DNA of 48,907 bases from Flavobacteriales bacterium (GTDB taxonomy: Bacteria; Bacteroidota; Bacteroidia; Flavobacteriales; BACL11): contig PAUF01000016.1 in the NCBI GenBank assembly GCA_002712715.1, positions 1 to 48,907 of the forward strand. The letters run 5' to 3'. The translations under genes were made by a program, and so were the position numbers. Of this stretch, positions 34,818-45,300 are shown piece after piece (positions within the stretch are counted from its first letter, which is position 1; the number at the start of each line of letters is the position of its first letter). The notes under the pieces are model-generated. The model was given only the letters and a program-made list of their open reading frames with translations. It searched no databases and was not told the origin of the DNA.

Positions 34818-35744
34818 ATGAAATGTTTAGTTATTAAATCTACTGGTAGTTGGCATACTGTAAAAGCAGAAGGTGGTCAAATATATGAATGCAAACTTAG
34901 AGGTAACTTTAGAACTCGTGGCATTAAAAGTACTAATCCAGTTGTAGTTGGTGATAGAGTAAGTGTTGTAGATTCTAAAGGTACATATGTAATTGATAAT
35001 GTGTATGAAAGAACTAATTGTATTGTTAGGAGATCTGTAAATTTGTCAAAAAAAACACATGTAATAGCTTCAAATATTGATCAGGCTATATTAATAATAA
35101 CTATGAACCAGCCAGTGACAACTACTGCTTTTATTGATCGATTTTTGGTTTCAGCGAATGCTTTCGGAGTAAATGTTGTTTTGTTATTTAATAAAATAGA
35201 TTTATATGATCTGAATTTATTGAAGACACATAAAGAATATATAGATATGTATGAAAAAATAGGTTACAAATGTATTTCTACCTCCGTATTAAATAATGAA
35301 TTGGATGAGATTAAATCAGTAATGAAAAATAAGATTAATATTATATCTGGTCATTCTGGAGTAGGAAAGTCTACATTGATTAATATGATTCAACCTGATT
35401 TGAGTATATCAACTCAAGATATTTCACTGTCTCATAATCAAGGTCAACATACTACTACTTTTTCGCAACTTTATGACATGGATTTTGGAGCTTCAATTAT
35501 TGATACACCTGGAATTAAAGGGTTTGGATTAGTCGAAATTGAAAAAAATGATATTTGTAACTTTTTCCCCGAATTTTTGAATTTAAGATCTAAATGTAAG
35601 TTTAATAATTGCTTTCATAATAATGAGCCGAATTGTGAAATTAAAGAAGCTGTTTTAAGAAACGAAATTTCTGAGAGTAGGTATAAAAATTATTTAAGTA
35701 TGTATAATGAAGATGATAATGAATATCGAATTAACAATTATTAA
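34818..35744 (+). CDS. rsgA: Ribosome small-subunit-dependent GTPase RsgA
   Basis: A 308-residue cytosolic circularly permuted GTPase that helps late 30S maturation. The N-terminal OB-fold domain contains GNFRTRGIKSTNPVVVGDRV. The GTPase motifs come in permuted order: G4 LFNKIDLYD (about 128-136), G1 GHSGVGKST (about 175-183), and G3 IDTPGIKGFG (about 225-234). The C-terminal zinc knuckle is visible as CKFNNCFHNNEPNC. The frame runs up to a TTG at 34803, but this lies in the -7 motif, so ATG 34818 (MKCLVIK) is preferred. dtd follows with no gap. Confidence 0.95.
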   Translation: MKCLVIKSTGSWHTVKAEGGQIYECKLRGNFRTRGIKSTNPVVVGDRVSVVDSKGTYVIDNVYERTNCIVRRSVNLSKKTHVIASNIDQAILIITMNQPVTTTAFIDRFLVSANAFGVNVVLLFNKIDLYDLNLLKTHKEYIDMYEKIGYKCISTSVLNNELDEIKSVMKNKINIISGHSGVGKSTLINMIQPDLSISTQDISLSHNQGQHTTTFSQLYDMDFGASIIDTPGIKGFGLVEIEKNDICNFFPEFLNLRSKCKFNNCFHNNEPNCEIKEAVLRNEISESRYKNYLSMYNEDDNEYRINNY

Positions 35745-36200
35745 GTGAGAGTTATTGTTCAGAGGGTAAGCGAAGCTTCTATTCAAATTAATAGAGAAAT
35801 CTATTCTAGTATTAAAGAAGGTCTGCTTATTTTATTGGGAGTTGAATCATCTGATAATTGCAATGATGTATTATGGTTAACAAAAAAAATATCTTCTCTG
35901 AGAATATTTTCAGATAAAAATGGAAAAATGAACAAATCAATAAATGATATTGATGGAGAAATACTTGTAGTTAGTCAATTTACATTACACGCCAAGACAA
36001 AGAAAGGTAATAGACCATCTTATATCAAAGCGGCTAAGCCTAAAGAAGCTATTCCTCTATATGAAAGATTTATTCAAGAATTATCGCTATTAAATAAAAA
36101 TGAAGTGAGAAGTGGTAAATTTGGAGCGGATATGAAAGTACAGTTGATAAATGATGGGCCAGTAACAATCATTATGGATTCTAAGTTTAGAGGTTTTTAA
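35745..36200 (+). CDS. dtd: D-aminoacyl-tRNA deacylase
   Basis: A 151-residue cytosolic homodimer that removes D-amino acids from mischarged tRNA. The N-terminal MRVIVQRVSEASI, SQFTLHAKTKKGNRPSY (about 78-94) and the C-terminal NDGPVTIIMDSK are the two active-site signatures of the DTD family. It starts with GTG immediately after the rsgA stop, with zero bases between, so it is probably translated by coupling. Length is standard. Confidence 0.95.
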   Translation: MRVIVQRVSEASIQINREIYSSIKEGLLILLGVESSDNCNDVLWLTKKISSLRIFSDKNGKMNKSINDIDGEILVVSQFTLHAKTKKGNRPSYIKAAKPKEAIPLYERFIQELSLLNKNEVRSGKFGADMKVQLINDGPVTIIMDSKFRGF

Positions 36201-36210
36201 TATTTTTTAG

Positions 36211-36230
36211 GATAAAAAGTATATTTTATC
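36211..36230. terminator. Possible weak bidirectional terminator
   Basis: GATAAAA and TTTTATC form a 7-bp stem around 6 bases in the 76-base gap between the convergent dtd and the YiiX-like gene. On the minus strand it is followed by CCTAAAAAAT rather than a T-run, and on the plus strand by GGTTTTG. The stem is AT-rich, so this is a tentative call. Confidence 0.25.
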
Positions 36231-36276
36231 GGTTTTGATAATTATTTCATTAAAAAATTTATATAGTTCAAAAGAA

Positions 36277-37011
36277 TTATTTCTTTTTACTTAACTTTCC
36301 ATATTTGTGTATTATATTGATTTTATTTGAGAGAGACATGCTTCCAGGATTAATCCCAAGCTTATTTTCTGGAATGTTTATGTTTAACTTTTTGTAGTAT
36401 TTTTCCCAAATATGCATTGTATTGTTTGTGTATGGATCTATAAATGTCATTGGAGATAATTTGAAAATAGAATCGTTTTCGAATGCTTCATATATTAATT
36501 CTGAACAATAGTATTTATTATTATTTAATAAAAAATCATCGTCATATTCGAATCCTATTTTTTCTTGACAGAAATTAACGGCTTTAGGTATTGCAGTAGA
36601 GTATTTTTCTTTTAATCTTCCTACTATAACTTTTGGATTTCCGTTATCATCTAATGATTGATTTAGAAAACTATCTAATCTTGTAGATTGGACACCGCCC
36701 GGTATAGATTCTAGTACTCTGGTATTTAGTAAAGGATTATGTTCTTCATTGTAATGAGTTGGAATCTTGTCATTTCCAGTTTCAATAATTATTCCTATAT
36801 GTGATAAGTTAGAGTTTTGATATCCAGGAGTGACTAATTCGATAGCGTCACAAAGAGGAGAACTGTCTAAATCTTGAAATAAAATATCACCAACTTCTAA
36901 ATTAAATTTCGTGATCTTCTTTTTAGGATTAGAAATAGGTTGAATTAAAAAAAAAGCTGATAATAATATAATCCCAATGGTAAATAATAGAAAGATATTT
37001 TTTTTACCCAT
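36277..37011 (-). CDS. YiiX/YebB-like NlpC/P60-type cysteine hydrolase
   Basis: A 244-residue protein with an N-terminal membrane anchor (about residues 5-26). The likely extracytoplasmic domain has the permuted papain-like pattern: VGDILFQDLDSSPL, NSNLSHIGIII with the candidate catalytic His, and YYCSELIYEAF with the candidate catalytic Cys (about residue 172). Members act on amide or ester bonds; targets in the cell wall or lipids are guessed but not shown. It begins 23 bases after atpC and is probably the last gene of the atpD transcript. Confidence 0.78.
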   Translation of the reverse strand: MGKKNIFLLFTIGIILLSAFFLIQPISNPKKKITKFNLEVGDILFQDLDSSPLCDAIELVTPGYQNSNLSHIGIIIETGNDKIPTHYNEEHNPLLNTRVLESIPGGVQSTRLDSFLNQSLDDNGNPKVIVGRLKEKYSTAIPKAVNFCQEKIGFEYDDDFLLNNNKYYCSELIYEAFENDSIFKLSPMTFIDPYTNNTMHIWEKYYKKLNINIPENKLGINPGSMSLSNKINIIHKYGKLSKKK

Positions 37012-37034
37012 TATATTTATAAATAGATTGATTG

Positions 37035-37271
37035 CTAGTCAGCTAAGACAATTATATTGTTTTTTTGCATCTCAATAACACCTCCGTTTATTTCAAAATT
37101 TTCAGTATTATTATCTTTGTCAATAATTCTAATTATCCCTTTGTTTAAAGATGAAATAATTGGTGCGTGATTTTTAAGTATTTCAAATTCTCCATCTGAT
37201 CCTGGAACTTTGATGGAATTAATTTCTCCAGAGTATAATTTGTTAGATGGTGTTATTATATCAACATTCAT
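37035..37271 (-). CDS. atpC: F1 ATP synthase epsilon subunit (short form)
   Basis: A 78-residue protein consisting of only the N-terminal beta-sandwich domain: VDIITPSNKLYSGEIN, VPGSDGEFEILKNHAPIISSLNKG and ENFEINGGVIEMQKNNIIVLAD. The C-terminal helical pair that inhibits the enzyme in other bacteria is missing, as is usual in Bacteroidota. The frame opens upstream at 37295, inside atpD, but Met at 37271 matches the family start and follows the atpD stop by 7 bases. It couples gamma to the c-ring in the rotor stalk. Confidence 0.92.
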   Translation of the reverse strand: MNVDIITPSNKLYSGEINSIKVPGSDGEFEILKNHAPIISSLNKGIIRIIDKDNNTENFEINGGVIEMQKNNIIVLAD

Positions 37272-37278
37272 AGTGAAA

Positions 37279-38799
<1,521 letters not shown>

Positions 38800-38832
38800 T
38801 TAAAAAATATTTTTCAGTTAACTTTATTGATG

Positions 38833-38840
38833 CAAACTTA
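38833..38840 (-). promoter_or_regulatory. -7 element of atpD-atpC
   Basis: TAAGTTTG on the minus strand fits TAnnTTTG and lies 46 bases before the atpD start. No -33 TTG is visible. It is divergent from the ribF motif. Confidence 0.35.
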
Positions 38841-38889
38841 CTATTTTTTATTTGTTAAATAATATAAAGTGTTTAAATAAATTAATGTT

Positions 38890-38897
38890 TAATTTTG
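38890..38897 (+). promoter_or_regulatory. -7 element of ribF
   Basis: TAATTTTG fits TAnnTTTG. It ends 36 bases before the preferred GTG start and overlaps the alternative TTG start at 38895, which would be untranscribed. This supports the shorter ribF. Confidence 0.4.
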
Positions 38898-38933
38898 AAC
38901 AGTTTTTCAACACATAAATATTTATTTAAAATT

Positions 38934-39875
38934 GTGAAAGTTTATAATTCAATAGAAGATTTTTCTCCGAAATTTAAAGTTATTTTAACTCTAGGCACCT
39001 TTGATGGTGTACATATAGGTCATCAATCAATAATATCTCAATTAAATGAAGTTTCAAAAAGTATTGGAGGAGAATCTGTTTTATTAACTTTTTACCCTCA
39101 TCCTAGGCATGTATTATTTCCTGAGGATAATAATCTGTTTTTAATTACAAGCATAGAGGAAAGGAAGGATTTGTTAAAACAACATGGATTAGATCACTTG
39201 ATTATACATCCATTTTCGTTGGAATTTTCCAGAATGAATTCTGTGCATTTTGTTAGAGATATTTTAGTACAAAAATTAAATATTAATACATTAGTAATTG
39301 GATATGATCATCATTTTGGGAGAAATCGCAAAGGTAATTTTGATGAATTAATTTCTTTATCTAAAATATATGATTTTAATTTAATGAAAATTAAACCTAA
39401 AACCTTAGATAAGGTTAAGGTAAGTTCTTCCAAAATACGTAAATTAATATTAAGCGGAAATATTAAAAATGCTAATAATTATTTAGGATCTAGATTCACA
39501 TTAAAGGGTTTGGTTGTTCTTGGAAATCAGTTAGGTTCTGATATAGGTTACCCAACCGCTAATATTCAATTAGATTCTGATTTTAAAATTATTCCACCTT
39601 TTGGAGTTTATGTAGTAACAGTTATGTATGAAGATATAAATTATGTAGGGATTTTAAATATAGGTAATAACCCAACAATTAGTCATTTAAATGATCCTAC
39701 TATAGAGGTGCATATTTTAGATTTCAGTAAAAATTTATATGATGAAAAGATCAGAATTTTCTTTGTAGAAAAAATTAGAAATCTAGAGAAATTTGATTCT
39801 ATAAATTTACTTGCTAAGGCTATAAATGAGGATGAGAAATTAGTAAGAGATCAGTATAGCTACTTATTTAATTAG
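38934..39875 (+). CDS. ribF: Riboflavin kinase / FAD synthetase
   Basis: A 313-residue bifunctional cytosolic enzyme. The N-terminal FMN adenylyltransferase domain has TLGTFDGVHIGHQSII (nucleotidyltransferase HxGH-type motif, about 18-33), IGYDHHFGRNRKGN and KVSSSKIRKLILSGNIKNAN. The C-terminal riboflavin kinase domain has LGSDIGYPTANI and FGVYVV. It provides FMN and FAD, the latter for MetF and the acyl-CoA dehydrogenase in this window. The start is GTG (VKVYNSIEDF), matching the family start. A longer TTG start at 38895 is rejected because it falls in the promoter motif. The 3' end overlaps the convergent helicase gene by 12 bases. Confidence 0.95.
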   Translation: MKVYNSIEDFSPKFKVILTLGTFDGVHIGHQSIISQLNEVSKSIGGESVLLTFYPHPRHVLFPEDNNLFLITSIEERKDLLKQHGLDHLIIHPFSLEFSRMNSVHFVRDILVQKLNINTLVIGYDHHFGRNRKGNFDELISLSKIYDFNLMKIKPKTLDKVKVSSSKIRKLILSGNIKNANNYLGSRFTLKGLVVLGNQLGSDIGYPTANIQLDSDFKIIPPFGVYVVTVMYEDINYVGILNIGNNPTISHLNDPTIEVHILDFSKNLYDEKIRIFFVEKIRNLEKFDSINLLAKAINEDEKLVRDQYSYLFN

Positions 39876-42113
39876 TCTTAGTTTGGCGAATTTAAGAAGT
39901 AGATTTTTTTTGCCAATGTTTTCAAATAATACTATTGCTTTGGTATTCGCTCCAGACCCTTGAATTTCTATAATTTTTCCGACGCCAAATTTATTATGTT
40001 CTACTATTTGATTAGTTTTGAACGTGTTGATGTTTTCATTTGAAATACTATTATCTGTTTTTCGTATATTTTTAAAATTTCTTGAAACTTTTTTGTTAGA
40101 AATATTTTGACTTGTTTTAATTCTATATTTAGGAAGATTATTTTTATTACTCTTGACAAATCTCTTTTTTGTTATAAATTTCTCATTTAATTCTGAGAGA
40201 AATCTACTAGCAGATGTGTCTATATATTGCCCCCATTTAAATCGAATATTAGAGTGTGATAGAAAAAGCCTTTTTTCTGCTCTTGTAATAGCTACATAGA
40301 ATAGTCTTCTCTCTTCTTCTAGATCTTCTTGACTTGATAGACTTAGCATGGAGGGAAATAATTCTTCTTCCATTCCTACAACAAATACATATGGGAACTC
40401 AAGACCTTTGGATGCGTGTATAGTCATTAATGTTACTTTATTTTTGTCTTCATGATTGTCATTATCAGAATCAGTAAGTAACGCTACATCTCTCATGAAG
40501 TATTCAATCAAAGCATTTTCTTCATTTTCAATGTTGTCGCAAAAATCTTTAATACCATTAAGAAGTTCTTGAATGTTTTCAGATCTACTGATCCCTTCTA
40601 TACTTTGATCATGTTTATGTAATGAGACAATGCCTGATTCTTTTGATATAAGTTCAGCTGTTTCATAAGCGGTACTTGATTTTGATGAATGTATAAAGTT
40701 ATTCATCATTATATAGAAATCTTCTATTTTTTTAATAGTTCCTTTATTAAATAAATGATTAAAATTAGTAATCTTATTTATCGCTTCCCACATGGAGAGA
40801 TTTTGCTCATTAGATATCATTATTATTTTTTGTATGGTTGTGGATCCAATTCCTCTGGCAGGATAATTTATTATTCTTTTTAGTGATTCATCGTCTTTTT
40901 GATTTATAGTAAAGTTGAAATAGGCTAATAAATCTTTTATTTCTTTCCTTTGGTAAAATGATAATCCTCCATATATCTTGTATGGAATTGAAATTTTTCT
41001 TAATGATTCTTCAATTGTCCTAGATTGAGCGTTTGTTCTATATAGTACAGCAAAATTATCGTATTGATTTTCTGAGCTAAGTTCATGGATTGTATTTACA
41101 ACTAATCTCCCCTCATCATTGTCAGTGGAAGCCTCAGAAATTACAATTAGTTCTCCTTCATCATTATGAGTCCATACGTCTTTCTTGATTTGATGCTCAT
41201 TATTTTTGATCAAAGCATTTGCCGCTTCCACAATATTCTTAGTGGATCTGTAATTTTGTTCTAGTTTATATAATTTATAGTCTGGATAGTCTTTTTTGAA
41301 ATTCAGGATATTTTGAATATTGGCCCCTCTAAATGAATAGATAGACTGGGCATCATCTCCTACAACGCATATGTTTTCGTTAAGCGCTGCAAGCTTCTTA
41401 ATAATCAGATATTGTATGTGGTTGGTGTCTTGGTATTCGTCTACTAAGATAAATTGAAATTTTTTTTGATATTTATTCAAAGTTTCTGGAAATTGACATA
41501 GTAATTCATATGTTTTTAAAAGCAGGTCATCAAAGTCCATTGCTCCGAATTTATAGCACCTATTTTTATAGGTTTGATATATTCGATGAAATTCCGTTTG
41601 TTTTTTTCTTAGATCAGTTTCGGAAAGTTCAGGGAAATTTAAATATGATTCGGGAGTAATAAAGTTATTTTTCAAAGAGGATATTCTGTTGTGAATTAAG
41701 TTCACTTTATATGTATCTTTATCTAGATGTAAATCTTTAACAATTGTTTTAATTAGACTTCTTGAATCACTTGTGTCGTAAATAGTAAAGTTTTTAGGGT
41801 AATTAATTTTTTCTGATTCAGACCTGAGAATTCTAGAAAATACGGAATGAAATGTTCCCATCCAGATATTGGTATATTGATTTCCTCCAATAATTTCATG
41901 AACTCTATTTTGCATTTCTTTTGCCGCTTTATTGGTAAAGGTAAGGGCTAGTATGTTAAATGCATGAATTTCGTTTTTTAACAGATGAGCAATTTTATAT
42001 GTAAGTACTCTTGTTTTTCCTGATCCAGCTCCAGCGATTACCATACTTGCTCCTTCTATCTGCTGAACTGCTGCAAGCTGTTCTTTATTCAAGTCTTTTA
42101 AATAATTTTGCAT
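39864..42113 (-). CDS. ATP-dependent DNA helicase, UvrD/PcrA/Rep family
   Basis: A 749-residue SF1A 3'-to-5' helicase for nucleotide-excision repair, replication restart or transcription-coupled repair. All motifs are visible: Q motif LNKEQLAAV, Walker A AGAGSGKTRVLTYKI (about 27-41), Ia LTFTNKAAKEM, Walker B FILVDEYQDTN (about 225), III GDDAQSIYSFRGA, IV QNYRST, V MTIHASKGLEFPYVFVVGMEE, and VI VAITRAEKRL. The C-terminus ends with a Tudor-like NQIVEHNKFGVGKIIEIQGSG domain, which in PcrA contacts RNA polymerase. That tail favours PcrA/UvrD over Rep. Confidence 0.96.
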   Translation of the reverse strand: MQNYLKDLNKEQLAAVQQIEGASMVIAGAGSGKTRVLTYKIAHLLKNEIHAFNILALTFTNKAAKEMQNRVHEIIGGNQYTNIWMGTFHSVFSRILRSESEKINYPKNFTIYDTSDSRSLIKTIVKDLHLDKDTYKVNLIHNRISSLKNNFITPESYLNFPELSETDLRKKQTEFHRIYQTYKNRCYKFGAMDFDDLLLKTYELLCQFPETLNKYQKKFQFILVDEYQDTNHIQYLIIKKLAALNENICVVGDDAQSIYSFRGANIQNILNFKKDYPDYKLYKLEQNYRSTKNIVEAANALIKNNEHQIKKDVWTHNDEGELIVISEASTDNDEGRLVVNTIHELSSENQYDNFAVLYRTNAQSRTIEESLRKISIPYKIYGGLSFYQRKEIKDLLAYFNFTINQKDDESLKRIINYPARGIGSTTIQKIIMISNEQNLSMWEAINKITNFNHLFNKGTIKKIEDFYIMMNNFIHSSKSSTAYETAELISKESGIVSLHKHDQSIEGISRSENIQELLNGIKDFCDNIENEENALIEYFMRDVALLTDSDNDNHEDKNKVTLMTIHASKGLEFPYVFVVGMEEELFPSMLSLSSQEDLEEERRLFYVAITRAEKRLFLSHSNIRFKWGQYIDTSASRFLSELNEKFITKKRFVKSNKNNLPKYRIKTSQNISNKKVSRNFKNIRKTDNSISNENINTFKTNQIVEHNKFGVGKIIEIQGSGANTKAIVLFENIGKKNLLLKFAKLRLIK

Positions 42114-42129
42114 CTGGTTTTTTAATTTC

Positions 42130-42137
42130 CAAATTTA
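42130..42137 (-). promoter_or_regulatory. -7 element of the UvrD/PcrA gene
   Basis: TAAATTTG on the minus strand fits TAnnTTTG and ends 16 bases before the start. No TTG occurs at the -33 spacing. Confidence 0.35.
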
Positions 42138-42256
42138 GTGATAAAAATATATTCATAACCTTAAAACAAGAAAGTTTTCGTATGTTTGTAAACTGTCTCT
42201 AATTCTTTTTTTATGGGTAAATTTAGAGACTTGTTAATAATTAATAATTATGTGTT

Positions 42257-42286
42257 TTGTATCAGTAAAAATTAATAGTAGTTTTT
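42257..42286 (+). promoter_or_regulatory. Possible promoter of the SprB-repeat-like gene
   Basis: TTG (42257-42259) and TAGTTTTT (42279-42286) are separated by 19 bases; the second differs from TAnnTTTG at the last base. It ends 15 bases before the start. The 188-base gap otherwise holds an AT-rich stretch with TAATAATTAATAATTA and no reading frame. Confidence 0.3.
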
Positions 42287-42301
42287 TCTAAAAATTCATC
42301 A

Positions 42302-45300
42302 ATGAAGAAAATATTTATAATATTTGTTTGTTCACTGATGTGTTTGAATAATTCTTATTCTCAATCGATTCAGAATATTTCTATTACATCACCTATTCTA
42401 TGTCATGGTGAACTTGCTGATATAAACATTCTGATTAATCAGACCTCTCCTCCAACAATATTGAAGCTAGTGGTTGGTTACTATCCTTTTCCAGGTGTTT
42501 TTGTTCCAATAACTTCGACAAATAATACTACAGTTGCTAGTATAAATGTTCCTGGATTATCTGCGCAAATTTATACTATAAGGTTAGTAGATTCATTATT
42601 GTATTATCCTACAAATGGATTTGGAGATCCAGCAGACCCTAATGCCATTTATGACGTAGATTCTATTGTTATCACCGAGCCTCCCCCAATAAATGTTGTA
42701 GAAAGTTCACAGAACGCTTCTAGTTTAGTTGTTGCTGATGGGAGTATTAATCTTGCAATATCTGGTGGCGTTGGCTTTTCATCTTCACCATGTATTTGGA
42801 CTGGTCCAAATAATTTTTTTTCAAATAATTTGAATATTAATAATCTTTATGCTGGTGTGTATATATACACAGTTATAGATTCAAATGGATGTGTTTTTTC
42901 TGATACAGTTGAAGTTAATGCTATTCAATTATGTAGCTATGGAAACGTGACTTCCTTTCCAACTATTTGTAATGGAGATGCTAATGGTCTCATAAATGTT
43001 GATTCTGTGTTCGGTTTACCTCCATTTAATTATTTTTTGGAGATTCAGGATTCTCTCTCTCAAAATTGGTACCCTGTAACAAACTTAACGATATATGATA
43101 CTTTTGTTGTTTTTAATAATTTGTTTGCTGGGATTTATAGATATACATTATCCGATAGTATTGGATGTAATCTAACATCACCTAATATTAGCGTCCAGAA
43201 TCCTACTCCAATAACTACAAATAACACTGTAACTAACTCTATCAATAATTCTTCATGCGATGGATCTATATCAATTATTGTTAATGGTGGATTTGCACCT
43301 TTTTCACATTCTTGGTCTGGCCCAAATAATTTTTCTTCACTATCACCCAATTTAAACAATTTGTGTCCTGGTTTATACTGCGATAGTATTGTTGACAATA
43401 ATGGATGTTCTGAAATTATTTGTGAAATTATAGATATTGAACCTCCTTGCATGCCTGAGTTAGAAATTTCAAATGTTTTTTGTAATCAAGACAGTTCAGG
43501 AATAGCTATAGTTACTAAAACAGATAATGCTTATCCATTATTTATTTGGAAGAATGTTTTTGGAGACACGATAAGTATGGATACGTTCGCATTAAATTTG
43601 CCTGCCGGTTCATATACTTTTAACGCTTATAGTTTAGGGTTGCCGAATTCGTGTCCAGATACAACTATTGTATTTGATATATTAGACTCAGAAATTGATT
43701 TAGTTTCATTTAATGGTAATGTTATTTGTGATGGAGATTCTACTTTTTTTGTTGCTGATCCTGTCAATTTAGATTCAAATTTTTCATATCAAATTTTATT
43801 AGAAAATGAGTTTATTTTAGTAGGAGATTCATCATCTTATTATCCTCCTGGTACATATTCATATACTGTATTAGTTGATACAGGTAGTGGATTTTTAACT
43901 TGTTTTGATTCTGATCAAATAGAAGTTTTTGTTAATGATTTATCAATAGATTCTTTAACTATAGTTAATGAGATTTGCGTAAATTCACTTGGAAGTATAT
44001 TAGTGTCGGCGTCTTCCTCTAATTTACCACTGTCCTATTCTATTAACTCAAGTACCCAATTAAGTTCACTTTTTAATAATCTAACAAACAACTTTTATGA
44101 TATTTCGGTTGAGGATAATCTTTCATGTAATGTTAGTATCGATTCAGTTTATGTTGATATAAGTTCTTCAATTGAAATATTAATCGATTCGGCTATGGAA
44201 ACTTGCGCGCTAAATGATGGATATATTAATTTGATTCTAGATGGTGGCTTTGGTTTTTATCAATTTTCATTAGATAGCGGAGTGACTTTCTCCAGTTCTT
44301 TTAATACAGATACTATTTTGATTGATTCTTTATCTAAAGGGCAATACAGTATTATTATTAGAGATGACTCTTTGTGCGTGTCTGAAATGCAAAATATTTT
44401 TTTAAATAGGACTCCAAATCCAAAAATTGATTCTGTCTTAGTGACAAATGAAAGTTGTTGCGGATTTGATGCTACTATTTCAGTTTTTGTTAATCCTTCT
44501 AATAATTTACTATATTCTTTAGATTCATTTAACAATAATCAATCAAATAATATTTTTGACTCACTTTCTAGAGGTTTTTATAATGTTTTAGTGATTGATA
44601 GTAATGACTGTACAGCTAATACGTTAGTTACTATTATTGCTGATTCATTACCTCAAATTAATTTAACGGTTGGCGCTACTGATGTTGTCTGTTATGGTGA
44701 TTCTAACGGAACTTTTAAAGTTTATTATCCTGACAATTGCTATTCATACGATTTATATAGGTATACATTTCTTTCACCACAAATTTTATTAGATACAGGT
44801 ACGTATTTTAATAATCTTATTTCAGGTTATTATGGTGTTATAGCTACTTCTAACTCTGGCGCATGTATTGATTCATCATTTATTAGGTTTATTGATGAAC
44901 CTGCATCATTATCTTACGATTCTTTGTTGATTCAAGATGTCACATGTATTTTAGATGATTCTTGCAATGGTTCTGTTGCTATATTTTCTCAAATATCTGG
45001 TGGTGTTTCACCTTATTTTTACTATTTAAAAGAATTAGATAACAATATCCCGATTGGATTAAATTCTACAACAGATACTTTTGAACTTTTGTGTCCAGGC
45101 TTGTATGAAATGCAGATAATTGATGGTAATGCATGCATTGATATAGATACTATTAATATTAACGATCTATCCTTAAAAATTGATTCATTTGTTGTAGAAA
45201 ATGTAAGTTGTTATAATGGTAGTGATGGTTTAATTGAGGTTTTTTCTAGTGGGGGATTAGGGAATTATGTATATGTTTGGTCAAATGCTGATACAACAAA

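Noticed and set aside
38895-38933. TTG start for ribF
   Set aside because: The codon lies in a TAATTTTG promoter motif; the family start corresponds to GTG 38934.
43135-43452. Minus-strand open frames within the SprB-like gene
   Set aside because: Codon-pattern shadows of the long plus-strand gene without start context or domain.
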